Shown here: positions 36,877-45,343 of the stretch, piece after piece
How positions within the stretch are numbered: position 1 is the first letter of the stretch
Layout of the letters: each line of letters opens with the position of its first letter
DNA from: Cylindrospermum sp. FACHB-282
GTDB lineage: Bacteria; Cyanobacteriota; Cyanobacteriia; Cyanobacteriales; Nostocaceae
Direction: 5' to 3'
NCBI RefSeq assembly: GCF_014697195.1
Contig: NZ_JACJRJ010000039.1
Coordinates: 1 to 61,067, forward strand
DNA: 61,067 nt
Notes under the pieces: generated by a model
The model's input: only the letters and a program-made list of their open reading frames with translations
Told to the model about the DNA's origin: nothing
Databases searched by the model: none
Position numbers and translations under genes: made by a program

Positions 36877-39102
36877 TTACTTCAGATAAATCAACAAATT
36901 TAATCCGGGAATTGTGCGGGAGAGAGTCCACAAAACTAGGGTAATATAAAGTAAGCCTAAACTCCACTGATACCAAGCAAGTGCGGCGATAATGCCAGGA
37001 AGATGTTCGTCCCGTAGGCGGATATCATTAAATCCTAATCGCACTAGGTTATTGAGACTAAAGTCGTAGTAGTTGAGCCAGTTCCAACGGCGATTCCACA
37101 ACAGGGACATATATCTTTCGCGGAATGTGGGATTTCTAGGGATTACTGGTAAACGTCCAATTAGTAATCGTAACTGCCGGAAAGTACCGTCTTCTGTGAA
37201 GTAAGAAACATTCATTAAGTCGTGATAACGCCCTTGTTGATAAAGTCGGCATAATAAAGTTATGGGTAAGGGTAAAATAATAATTAAAAGACATCCTAAG
37301 GTAAGCCAAGGCTGTTCGGCATTGCGAAAGATGGCTAATAAGCTAAAGAATGTTAAAGAGCTAAAGCTAGTTAAGATAGAAATAGTTTCGTAATATGTGG
37401 GAATAATTGCTACAGGGCGCAAACGGCGGTAGCGGTCAACTAGCCAAAATAGCAAGCCAAAATAGGCGATCGCAATTCCCCCCACCCCAAAAACTAACCA
37501 AAAATCTGTACCATAGCCACTTAACAGCAACAGCACACTCAACCCTAACCAAATCCAAGCTTGCAATAACCACCCTCCCAGAGAAAGGGGTTCACTCACA
37601 ACTAGGCGATCGCTAATTTGATTGTACGATTTTAAATCGATATCTGCTAAAGTCAATAACTCTCGGCTATTGCGAAACAGTTGTATCTGACGGCGGTGTT
37701 TTATAGCTAATGCCTGAGTGGGAGAAAAACCCAAATTAATCAACCTCCTAAGGTTTGCACTATTAATATTAGTCCCTACCAAACGGCGGCTTAATTCTAT
37801 TAATCGTAATCGCTGTTTTGTGTACTCCAACTGATTTGCATCAGCAATTTGCTGCTGCTGACGGAAATTTTGCCCCAAATTTCGCAAAATATTTTGATTA
37901 CCTTGCAAGCTAGGTATACAAAACCTCTCGCCAATCTGACCAGGATTGCCCAAAATTTTCGCTCGGTTAGAGTTAAAAGTTAGACCAGGTACATTTAAAA
38001 AAGCCGTTTTGGCAAACCTAGCATCACTAAAATCTGCTTGATTGAGAATGCTAGTACCCTGCAAATTTACAGATTGATTAAATTGGGTTTCTCGGAAACT
38101 CACAGCTTGCTCAAAAATTGCTTCTGTGAACAAGAGAAACTGATGAAAATCCGCTTTTGTAAACTGTGCCTGGTTAGCAAAATCTACCCCAGAAAAATCT
38201 GCATTTCCTTGCCATATCCCATTACTAAATTTAGCCAACTGCTTAAATTTCGCTTGGTTAAAGTTGGCATTATTGGTAAAGATGCTACCTTGAAAATCGG
38301 CAGTTTCTTGAAATGTGGCTGCTTTAAAATTAACTTTATTAAAAAAAATACTACCCTGAAACTTAGTTGGTTGCCGGAAAATGGCAGATGTGAAACTGAC
38401 AGGACGGCTAAATCTGCTTTCTGTCCAGTTAGTGGGTTGGAGAAAAGTGGCACCTTGGGCATCCACAGACTGAAGAAAGAATGTATTGAGGAACTGCACC
38501 TCCCCATTGAAGCGAGTTTGCACCAGTGTCAAGGCCCCACGGAAAACAGTGAGTTGACTGGAGGTAGTTGACTCAGGTGCCAAAAGGGATCTACAGTCTT
38601 TAGAGTTGGGTAAGGCGATCGCTAATGATTGCAAACAAACCAAGCGCAACCGTTCCAGTTGTTCTTGTTCAGTAGCAGTAAAAATGGGGGCTATTTCTTG
38701 GGCATAGAGAGGTGTTTTCAAACCCAAATCGCTACCCACAAAATCCCCCTGAATCAGAGAATTACTCAAATCTAAACCCAACGGTTTTGCACTAGTTTTT
38801 TGCAATTCTTTTCGCAAAGTTTGATAAAAAGCATCGCGGAAGCCAGTATTCTCTGGTCGTAAATCTATCAGCATTTGCCGTAAATCTACAGTTAAATTAC
38901 CTTCTCTGACTATGGGCGTATGTAGTCGTTCTTGTAAGAGTTCCAGAGTTAAGGGTGTGCGTTCTGGTTGTGCCGCTACTGGCAGAGAAAAGAGTACAAC
39001 CCACCAGATAGCTAAAGAAAGCGCAAAGGTACCCAGAGAAACTTTGCGAACCTCTGCGTTTAACCTCTGCGTTCCTCCCGGTTGAAAACAAAATTTGTTC
39101 AA
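36877..39102 (-). CDS. Pentapeptide-repeat membrane protein
   Basis: A 741-residue protein with a putative signal segment (SLGTFALSLAIWWVVLFSLP). From about 190 to 375 it has pentapeptide repeats of the A(D/N)LXX/AxFxx type (for example VNFKAATFQETADFQG and ADFSGVDFANQAQFTK). It ends with a C-terminal part of about four membrane segments (about 515-600 and 710-735). Pentapeptide repeats form a right-handed beta-helix; here it would face the periplasm. The first ~20 residues are encoded by a dispersed repeat (two copies of AACCTCTGCGTT at 39049-39073), so the true start may lie further in. The function is unknown. Confidence 0.8.
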   Translation of the reverse strand: MNKFCFQPGGTQRLNAEVRKVSLGTFALSLAIWWVVLFSLPVAAQPERTPLTLELLQERLHTPIVREGNLTVDLRQMLIDLRPENTGFRDAFYQTLRKELQKTSAKPLGLDLSNSLIQGDFVGSDLGLKTPLYAQEIAPIFTATEQEQLERLRLVCLQSLAIALPNSKDCRSLLAPESTTSSQLTVFRGALTLVQTRFNGEVQFLNTFFLQSVDAQGATFLQPTNWTESRFSRPVSFTSAIFRQPTKFQGSIFFNKVNFKAATFQETADFQGSIFTNNANFNQAKFKQLAKFSNGIWQGNADFSGVDFANQAQFTKADFHQFLLFTEAIFEQAVSFRETQFNQSVNLQGTSILNQADFSDARFAKTAFLNVPGLTFNSNRAKILGNPGQIGERFCIPSLQGNQNILRNLGQNFRQQQQIADANQLEYTKQRLRLIELSRRLVGTNINSANLRRLINLGFSPTQALAIKHRRQIQLFRNSRELLTLADIDLKSYNQISDRLVVSEPLSLGGWLLQAWIWLGLSVLLLLSGYGTDFWLVFGVGGIAIAYFGLLFWLVDRYRRLRPVAIIPTYYETISILTSFSSLTFFSLLAIFRNAEQPWLTLGCLLIIILPLPITLLCRLYQQGRYHDLMNVSYFTEDGTFRQLRLLIGRLPVIPRNPTFRERYMSLLWNRRWNWLNYYDFSLNNLVRLGFNDIRLRDEHLPGIIAALAWYQWSLGLLYITLVLWTLSRTIPGLNLLIYLK
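39049..39073. repeat. Two AACCTCTGCGTT repeats in a coding 5' end
   Basis: Two identical 12-mers separated by one base. They are part of a short repeat common in Nostoc spacers, here overlapping the predicted start region of the pentapeptide-repeat gene. Confidence 0.6.
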
Positions 39103-39114
39103 ATTGCTTGCTTA

Positions 39115-40116
39115 TTATTCATCACTCATCAGCAAAACAATTTTACCTGTGATAGACCCAGTTTCCAGTAATTGGTGAGCTTTTGCTGCTTCTGCAAGGG
39201 GGAATTTGTGACTAACGTGAATTTTTAACTTACCTTCATCTATCCAGGTGGCGCATTGTTTGAGTATTTCGCCGTGGTGCTCAAGACCTTCTGTTAATCC
39301 TAGCAGCATTGGTGTAAGCATTAATTCTAAACCAATGCGGAGATTACGTTCTCTGGCAGTTTTCCAAACTGTATTGGCCTTTGGTTCCAAAATGGTGACA
39401 ATATCGCCATATACCCGGACTGCGGGGAAGGTTTGGTGAAAAATTTCGCCGCCGACAGTATCAAAAGCCAAATCTACGCCTTCGCCCTTTGTCCAATTTA
39501 ATACCGCTTGGACAAAGTCTGTTTGTTTGTAAAAAATTGTCTCCTCAGCACCTAATTGTTTGGCGAAGTTTGCTTTATCTTCTGAACCGATAGTTGTGGC
39601 GACATTTGCACCTTTGAGTTTTGCCAGTTGAATCGCTACATGGCCGACACCACCAGCACCGGCATGAATCAAAACTTTTTCCCCTGGTTCTAGTCGTCCC
39701 CGTTCATACAAAGCTTCCCAAGCGGTGATTAATACTAGCGGGGCGGCTGCTGCTTCGGCAAAGGAGACGGAAGCGGGTTTACGGGCCACAAACCGCTCAT
39801 CTACGGTGGTGTATTCTGCGTAATTGCCCTGGTGTGCCCCTAAGCCGCCATAGCAAAAATATACCTCATCTCCTAAGCGGAATTGCTGAACGTCAGCCCC
39901 TACAGCTTCCACAATACCAGCACCATCACATCCTAAAATGGCTGGCATTTGTTCGGGGTAGAATGTGCTGCGGCTTCGTATTTTGGTATCAAGGGGGTTA
40001 ATGCCGGCTGCTACTAAGCGGACTAATAGTTCTCTATTTCCCGGTGTGGGTTTGGGGATTTCTTGTAGTTGCAGTACTTCGGGTTTTCCTGCTGCTGTCA
40101 TTAAGACTGCTTTCAT
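39115..40116 (-). CDS. Quinone oxidoreductase-type zinc-independent MDR dehydrogenase
   Basis: This 333-residue medium-chain reductase starts MKAVLMTAAGKPEVLQLQEI. The N-terminal GroES-like domain includes GCDGAGIVEAVG. The NADPH-binding Rossmann fold has HAGAGGVGHVAIQLAKLKGA. The cysteine ligands of structural zinc are absent, as in NADPH:quinone reductases. It probably reduces quinones or enones in the cytoplasm. GGAGG precedes the start. The pentapeptide gene lies 12 bp downstream on the same strand, so the two may be co-transcribed. Confidence 0.9.
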   Translation of the reverse strand: MKAVLMTAAGKPEVLQLQEIPKPTPGNRELLVRLVAAGINPLDTKIRSRSTFYPEQMPAILGCDGAGIVEAVGADVQQFRLGDEVYFCYGGLGAHQGNYAEYTTVDERFVARKPASVSFAEAAAAPLVLITAWEALYERGRLEPGEKVLIHAGAGGVGHVAIQLAKLKGANVATTIGSEDKANFAKQLGAEETIFYKQTDFVQAVLNWTKGEGVDLAFDTVGGEIFHQTFPAVRVYGDIVTILEPKANTVWKTARERNLRIGLELMLTPMLLGLTEGLEHHGEILKQCATWIDEGKLKIHVSHKFPLAEAAKAHQLLETGSITGKIVLLMSDE

Positions 40117-40244
40117 GATTTTTTCCTCCTAGATGCACGGTTATTTGCAACTTTAGCCTAATTGGGTAGGGTTGGATTTAAACTGTCAAGAGGAGGAAAA
40201 GGCGATCGCACCGATCCGCGACTATCACGCTGGAAGTATCAGAA

Positions 40245-40901
40245 TTAATTAACTACAAGAAATAAATGGAGGATAGACATTATATTGTGTCCATTTTGCA
40301 GGTGACGAGTGCGATACATATCTTGTTTTGCACCAAAACTTTTTTCGTTAGTCCAATCTTCTTTTAAGCAAATTTCTGTTTTATATTTATTCAAGCGATC
40401 GCGAATTAAATCAATACAGTCTTGAACTGTACCATCAATTACAAAACCTAACATTGCTGCATAGTCATGACCTATACTGTATGTACATTCAACAAATCTT
40501 TTTACACCTTTTCTAACATAATCTGTTGCTAAATGTCTATTTGGGTTTGTGCTGCTAACTCGCTTACACTCTATACCAAAATAATCTTCAATACCCCAGG
40601 AATAAACTATTTTAAAATCAATAAAACCATCAGGTTTGAAACTGCGTTGAGAACGTCTTGTTGCAGCTTCATTCACAATTATTGGTGGTCCGTTTATCCC
40701 ACGATTTTCCTTTTCTATCCACATTTGATTATGTAAAGCACCAGCAATAGTATCTTCGTCACTTTTGGTATTAATCTCTGGTTTTTGACATACTTGAATC
40801 CAAGCTGATTGGATAATATCAAATACTGTTGCAATAATGTCTCTGCGATTAATAAATGATGGTTGTCCAGCAGTACCTGAATCATCCAATGGCAACAACA
40901 T
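40245..40901 (-). CDS. PD-(D/E)XK nuclease-like protein of a restriction-modification island
   Basis: A 218-residue protein with a textbook PD-(D/E)XK pattern: Pro90-Asp91 in SFKPDGFIDFK and Glu111-Cys-Lys113 in FGIECKRV, in beta-strand context. A conserved-looking QMWIEKENRGINGPP precedes it. The motif suggests a metal-dependent DNA-cleaving subunit. The gene follows the large methylase gene with a gap of only three bases on the same strand, so the two are co-translated. I do not recognise a named family. It could be the nuclease subunit of a two-gene type II-like system or an accessory defence nuclease. Confidence 0.65.
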   Translation of the reverse strand: MLLPLDDSGTAGQPSFINRRDIIATVFDIIQSAWIQVCQKPEINTKSDEDTIAGALHNQMWIEKENRGINGPPIIVNEAATRRSQRSFKPDGFIDFKIVYSWGIEDYFGIECKRVSSTNPNRHLATDYVRKGVKRFVECTYSIGHDYAAMLGFVIDGTVQDCIDLIRDRLNKYKTEICLKEDWTNEKSFGAKQDMYRTRHLQNGHNIMSILHLFLVVN

Positions 40902-40904
40902 AAC

Positions 40905-43900
40905 TTAATTCATCCTTAAATTTTCAAGTAAAACAGAATCAGCATCATTCAACCCAGCAGAACGGCTCCAGTAACGAAGTTGACAAGGTTTAATGATATA
41001 AATATTTTCACCAACATAAACTTTTAAATTGCGTCGTGTAAAAACACGATCACCAAATTTTGGTGGTAGTTGTTTCGCAATGCTTTTCAGCACAGTTATT
41101 AAATCCTCAGCCTGAACAGTTTGTACAATTTGCTCACGACCTGAATATGGTAGTATTCTAAATTTAACCACCTGTAATGGTGTATTAGCAATATCAAATA
41201 TATCAGCAGCTATACTTCTTTCTTTGAGCGTGTCAAAAAATGGTTCAATCACACTCATAAAATGTAAAGCATACGCTTCTAACTCACTAATTTTAGGTTC
41301 TCTTAATTTTGTTGATTTTTCACGATTCATATATAAATCAATCGTGATTTGTGTAGTATCTTCAACTAAAACACGTTCATCATCATTTAAATCATAGAGA
41401 TCAAATACAGCTTTATCAAGTTGTTTTTTCAAATCTTTTTCAACGGACTTAGTGGGAGATTCGCGCAATGTACTTTCTATTTCGATAATTTTAGTAATTA
41501 ATCTTTCGTTATTTTTGTTAAGTTGAGGAAGACAAATACGTTTTAAATCTTGTTTTGTAACTTCTTCACGCTCAATACCCCAGGATGAAGCTGTCAAGAA
41601 CAAAAAATAGCTTATGAGTGAGGAATTGATGACACCATTGAGATAGTGAGCAATATCTACTTTTTCTGTTGGGAAAGAAATACCACAATACTTTTGTGTG
41701 TAAACAATATCTTCTTGACTAAAAGCAGAAAATGCCTGATTTTCATCAATACTTTGTGAGATTATAACCAATGGAGCTTTGTAAATTTCAGGCTTTCTTG
41801 AAGCCTCCATTCTGTGATATGGCAAAATAGCTAAGTCATCTATATTCATCTGATATTTAGGCATTTGGCCAGAGTATAGCCATTTTTTACCTATTAACTC
41901 GTGTGGTACTGCTTCATGATTACCATTTTTAAATCCATTTTTGAGTTCATTGTCTGCGATTTTTCTAATACTTGAGAAAGACCGTAATTTTTGAAGCAAG
42001 GACATATCCCTCGCACTACCCCAAGTAGCAAGTTTCAGCATATCTGGATCTAATGCTGTGCTAAAAACAGGAAGTTTTTTAATATATTCTGCTCCAATTT
42101 CAACAATGCCATGTCGTTGAAAATCAACAGAGCGATCTGGACATACAAAGTAAAAATAATCTCTCTGTTCTGAACGTTTACCTTCTGCTATTAAAATCAT
42201 CGCTGGAGCTTTAGCATTAGGAAATAAATCATCTAGACGCAGTTTAGATAAGTTAACAATAACTTTTGGCTTATATCTCATTAACAGAGATTCTTTTGCT
42301 TTTTTAGCTGCTGAGTGATTACTGAAAAATGGTTTACCATGTAAAATTAAGCCAATACAAGATTTATCATTAGCAAAGTCGCCAATACGCCATAAAAATG
42401 CTTGATCTGGAGGTGTACCATAAGCTGTAGGATATCCACCTGAATAACCAGATTCAGGACGCTTGCGCTTACAATACTGTTCTGGTGATTTATTTGATTT
42501 AGGCTTTGTCCAAGGTGGATTACCAACAATTGCATGAAATTGTTTTTGTGCAAAAGTTTCTATTTTGTTAAATTCTGCTTCTTCATTAAATACGTCGCTA
42601 GTAAATAGATTTTTACCAATCAGCTTTTCAAATTTTAAATCATCTGTTAATTGACGATTTTCTTCTAATTCATAATCTAATTCTAAAGCCGTTAAATAAA
42701 GACTAAAAGCAGCAATTTGAACAGCTTTCGGTTCTATATCTACGCCAAAGATTTGATTATATAAAGTTTCTCTAATTAGACGACGAGTGGGAATTTCTCC
42801 GTTAGTACAACGCTTAACAACTAATCTCCGCAAAGATTCAACCAAAAATACACCTGAACCACAGGACAAGTCTAGAACTTTAGCATCACCATCTAATTCT
42901 CTAAATACTTCAGACAGTACCAAATCAACTAAATTAATAGGTGTATAGTGTGTACTATTTTCTTTTGCTGTTTTTGCATCTGTAGCATAAATAAAACTTT
43001 CATAAATTGAGCTAATCAATTCTATGGGAATGACTTTAAAATCATAAAAACGCCATAAACGTTGTTGTCCTGTTGCTATTGTTTCTACACCACCTATTAA
43101 ACTTTGTGCAATTTTGAGATGTTTGTTATCTATAGCATTTTTTTCTTCTGGAGAAACAGGAAATAAATCTCCATTGAAAATTGTTTGTAACCACTCAAAC
43201 AAATTATAAGTTGCTAATTTATTATTTAGTAATGTGTTAAACGATTCTACTCCAAAGCGATTGCTAAAAAAGGCTTGATTTAAAATACCTCTATCTTGCA
43301 AATAAGCAATAAAAACAGAACGTATTAAAAGCGCGTGAGCAAATTGACGATCTAATTTTTGATCTTTAGTCAATTCTTTCTCAGCGTCATTTAAATCTTT
43401 TACAAGAACTGAATCTACTCTTTGTTGACGATTAATTTTTTTAGCTTTTTCCCACTGCCAAAATTTACCCGATTCAATTTGCAAACGACTAGCGTATTTA
43501 TTCATACGTTTTAAGTCGCTTTCTGTTGTTTTAAATCTCTCAATTAAATTCCGATTTGGATCAATTTCATCCTGTTCTCTTGGTTGAGAATAAGAGTTAT
43601 AAAGTAAAACCTCATCAGGAGTAATTACCCACAACATAGGTGCTAAACCATGATTCCAAGACAGTTTATGTAGTTTAGCTAACTCTGTAGGATTAGGTTC
43701 ATTTAATTGAGTAAAATAAATACAGGGCGAGCCAGATAATTCATATATTGCTGTAGCGTTAATTTGCTCAGGATTAATTACCGCACTGTATTTAATCAAC
43801 TTTTCTAAATTCTTGCGAATATCTTCTGCTTCTGTAACTCCTGTAGTTGGTACACCATGACGATAGAAGCCAGTATGCTCCATTACTCGCTGATATATTT

Positions 43901-43925
43901 GATTTGCAGCTATATTAGAACTCAT
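40905..43925 (-). CDS. Eco57I/type IIG-like N6-adenine DNA methylase
   Basis: A 1006-residue protein. The central methylase has the SAM motif DLSCGSGVFLVESLRR (about 347-362) and the catalytic NPPW in VGNPPWTKPK (about 469-472), the signature of N6-adenine methylases. The N-terminal ~300 residues contain a region typical of large restriction-methylase proteins (SPCIYFTQLNEPNPTE, HGLAPMLWVITPDEVLLYNS) and may hold a nuclease or structural domain. The C-terminal ~350 residues would include the target-recognition and helical parts. It is preceded by a MerR-like gene and followed by a PD-(D/E)XK gene. It is AT-rich compared with neighbours, suggesting acquisition. The recognition sequence is unknown. 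Confidence 0.85.
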   Translation of the reverse strand: MSSNIAANQIYQRVMEHTGFYRHGVPTTGVTEAEDIRKNLEKLIKYSAVINPEQINATAIYELSGSPCIYFTQLNEPNPTELAKLHKLSWNHGLAPMLWVITPDEVLLYNSYSQPREQDEIDPNRNLIERFKTTESDLKRMNKYASRLQIESGKFWQWEKAKKINRQQRVDSVLVKDLNDAEKELTKDQKLDRQFAHALLIRSVFIAYLQDRGILNQAFFSNRFGVESFNTLLNNKLATYNLFEWLQTIFNGDLFPVSPEEKNAIDNKHLKIAQSLIGGVETIATGQQRLWRFYDFKVIPIELISSIYESFIYATDAKTAKENSTHYTPINLVDLVLSEVFRELDGDAKVLDLSCGSGVFLVESLRRLVVKRCTNGEIPTRRLIRETLYNQIFGVDIEPKAVQIAAFSLYLTALELDYELEENRQLTDDLKFEKLIGKNLFTSDVFNEEAEFNKIETFAQKQFHAIVGNPPWTKPKSNKSPEQYCKRKRPESGYSGGYPTAYGTPPDQAFLWRIGDFANDKSCIGLILHGKPFFSNHSAAKKAKESLLMRYKPKVIVNLSKLRLDDLFPNAKAPAMILIAEGKRSEQRDYFYFVCPDRSVDFQRHGIVEIGAEYIKKLPVFSTALDPDMLKLATWGSARDMSLLQKLRSFSSIRKIADNELKNGFKNGNHEAVPHELIGKKWLYSGQMPKYQMNIDDLAILPYHRMEASRKPEIYKAPLVIISQSIDENQAFSAFSQEDIVYTQKYCGISFPTEKVDIAHYLNGVINSSLISYFLFLTASSWGIEREEVTKQDLKRICLPQLNKNNERLITKIIEIESTLRESPTKSVEKDLKKQLDKAVFDLYDLNDDERVLVEDTTQITIDLYMNREKSTKLREPKISELEAYALHFMSVIEPFFDTLKERSIAADIFDIANTPLQVVKFRILPYSGREQIVQTVQAEDLITVLKSIAKQLPPKFGDRVFTRRNLKVYVGENIYIIKPCQLRYWSRSAGLNDADSVLLENLRMN

Positions 43926-43962
43926 GACTGGTTTCTCCTTCCCATCCTTGTATGTGTTTCTC

Positions 43963-44436
43963 TTACCTCTTTAAAACTATTCCTGTCCGTTTATCAAAAT
44001 CTAAAACATGATGTTTCTCTGCTTCTATTGCTAATTCTGTAATTACATCTCCAATTTCTCCAATTTCGTTAATTACGACTTGACCCTGATTTTTTCCAGA
44101 TGTTTCTAAAACCATAAGTCCAAAATCTTGCATATTCTCAATTAAATAAAGTTGGGAATTAACAAAAACAAGGCGATGCTGAAAAAATGAATATTCATAA
44201 TTTCTTAACTTTAAAAAATCTAAAACTTTTCTAATTTCCTGTAATGAAAGTCTCTCTCTCAGTCTTTCAATAGTTTTGATTTCTAGAATTTGCTGCCAGT
44301 TATAAATAACTTTAGGGTGTTGAGGATTACCAAACTTTTCTGGTACTACTAACCTAGTTCGATCTAAGTAGCTTAGTCTGCCAGAGCTTATACCAGTCAA
44401 AGCGATGGTTTCTTGTCTAGTAAATCCACTAGCCAT
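43963..44436 (-). CDS. MerR-like HTH regulator of the restriction-modification island
   Basis: This 157-residue protein begins with a MerR-type winged helix: FTRQETIALTGISSGRLSYL, then DRTRLVVPEKFGNP and YNWQQILEIKTIERLRERL, followed by the LSLQEIRKVLDFL helix. The remaining ~75 residues are a small mixed domain that is not a classic MerR effector region. It lies 37 bp upstream of the methylase gene on the same strand and is the likely first gene of the operon. It may time expression of the methylase and nuclease, as controller proteins do in other systems. An antitoxin-like role is an alternative. Confidence 0.7.
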   Translation of the reverse strand: MASGFTRQETIALTGISSGRLSYLDRTRLVVPEKFGNPQHPKVIYNWQQILEIKTIERLRERLSLQEIRKVLDFLKLRNYEYSFFQHRLVFVNSQLYLIENMQDFGLMVLETSGKNQGQVVINEIGEIGDVITELAIEAEKHHVLDFDKRTGIVLKR

Positions 44437-44799
44437 AAAAGGTTTTGTACTCCATCGAAATACAGCACTGTTTTGTTTAAATTTTAGTTTAACTTTTAAA
44501 CACTTGTTATAAACATATCCTAAAATAAGATTTTTTGAAATATTTGTTTAAAAAATGTTATATAATGCTGTCTTAGCGGTGATCAAAGGTAATTAGTTAG
44601 GCTTAAGCAACTTATACTTAGTAGCGATTTTTGCTTATTTTAGAGAGCCTCTAGGGCCGCTTACTTGTCGAACTTTGCCAGTTGCAAAGGTTGTTCGGGC
44701 GATCGCAGAGATTATATGATGTCCGTTTAATTGGCCATAATAAAAAAACCGCTAACCAATGTAGAGATGTTGCATACAACGTTTCTACTACCGTAGATC

Positions 44800-44880
44800 A
44801 AAAAAAACCGCGAAACATGGAGTTTTGCGGCTTTCAGTGTGGTGTGAGGAGTTTAACTATTTACTATCATAAAGTAACTG
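44800..44880 (-). ncRNA. yfr1: Yfr1 small RNA, copy 1
   Basis: Read on the minus strand there is a 5' stem-loop (TTACT/AGTAA, 44861-44877), then the single-stranded motif ACTCCTCACACCACAC (44837-44852). A terminator hairpin (44808-44830) and eight T residues (44800-44807) follow. This order, and the ultraconserved ACUCCUCACAC core, define the cyanobacterial regulatory RNA Yfr1, which in Prochlorococcus pairs with outer-membrane porin mRNAs through this motif. The 5' end is estimated. Confidence 0.82.
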
Positions 44881-45021
44881 TCCAAAAGCAACGCCTTCGT
44901 AACAGTTTTGGTAACAGAACTTTTTGAGGATGACGCCACCGCAACTAATAGCTTTGATGGTGAGAATTAGCGCTGAAGCGATAACTACGAACTTGAATCA
45001 AGTCTCATCTATCTGCGACAG

Positions 45022-45068
45022 TCCAGGTCGGTGGACTTTGTTTGTGTAGCCGCGAATTCTATTCGCCC
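45022..45068. repeat. Dispersed repeat with hairpin GTCCAGGTCGGTGGAC
   Basis: GTCCAGGTCGGTGGAC is an imperfect palindrome, followed by GTAGCCGCGAATTCTATTCG. It resembles a repeat frequent in Nostoc spacers, an identification made from memory. It lies between the two Yfr1 copies. Confidence 0.4.
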
Positions 45069-45094
45069 TGGCTTTTCTTCTTTGATTATCACTA

Positions 45095-45200
45095 GTGAAA
45101 AAATAAAACCGTGGAATTTGAGAATAATCCACGGACTTTTGGTGTGGTGTGAGGAGACTTAACTCACCTCATCATAAACCCATTTGACTATTTACTATGC
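45095..45200 (-). ncRNA. Yfr1-like small RNA, copy 2
   Basis: The minus strand shows TCTCCTCACACCACACC (45140-45156), a terminator stem CCGTGGA/TCCACGG (45109-45134) and the T-rich tail TTTTATTTTTT. The upstream block ATAGTAAATAGTCAAA is shared with copy 1. The core differs from copy 1 in its first base, and an upstream GGTGAG could pair with the core, so its regulation or activity may differ. The 5' end is not certain. Confidence 0.7.
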
Positions 45201-45343
45201 CAGCGCCACAACTTTTGTTACATAGTTGTTTTTTGATGACATAAATACTTTTTTAATCAATCAATCCCCCATGCCAAATCCATGGACAAATCAAGGATAT
45301 AACCTTTAGCTAGGATGAAAATTTTGCCACTCTTTAGAAAACT

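Larger units (their letters stand above)
44437..45343. other. Spacer with twin Yfr1 genes and a dispersed repeat
   Basis: A 900-bp stretch without protein genes. It holds the two Yfr1-like RNA genes (44800-44880, 45095-45200). Between them is a cyanobacterial dispersed repeat containing GTCCAGGTCGGTGGAC and GTAGCCGCGAATTCTATTCG (about 45022-45068). Confidence 0.55.

Noticed and set aside
44682-44927. 81-codon plus-strand ORF over Yfr1 copy 1
   Set aside because: It runs antisense through the sRNA core and terminator, has random composition, and no ribosome binding site.
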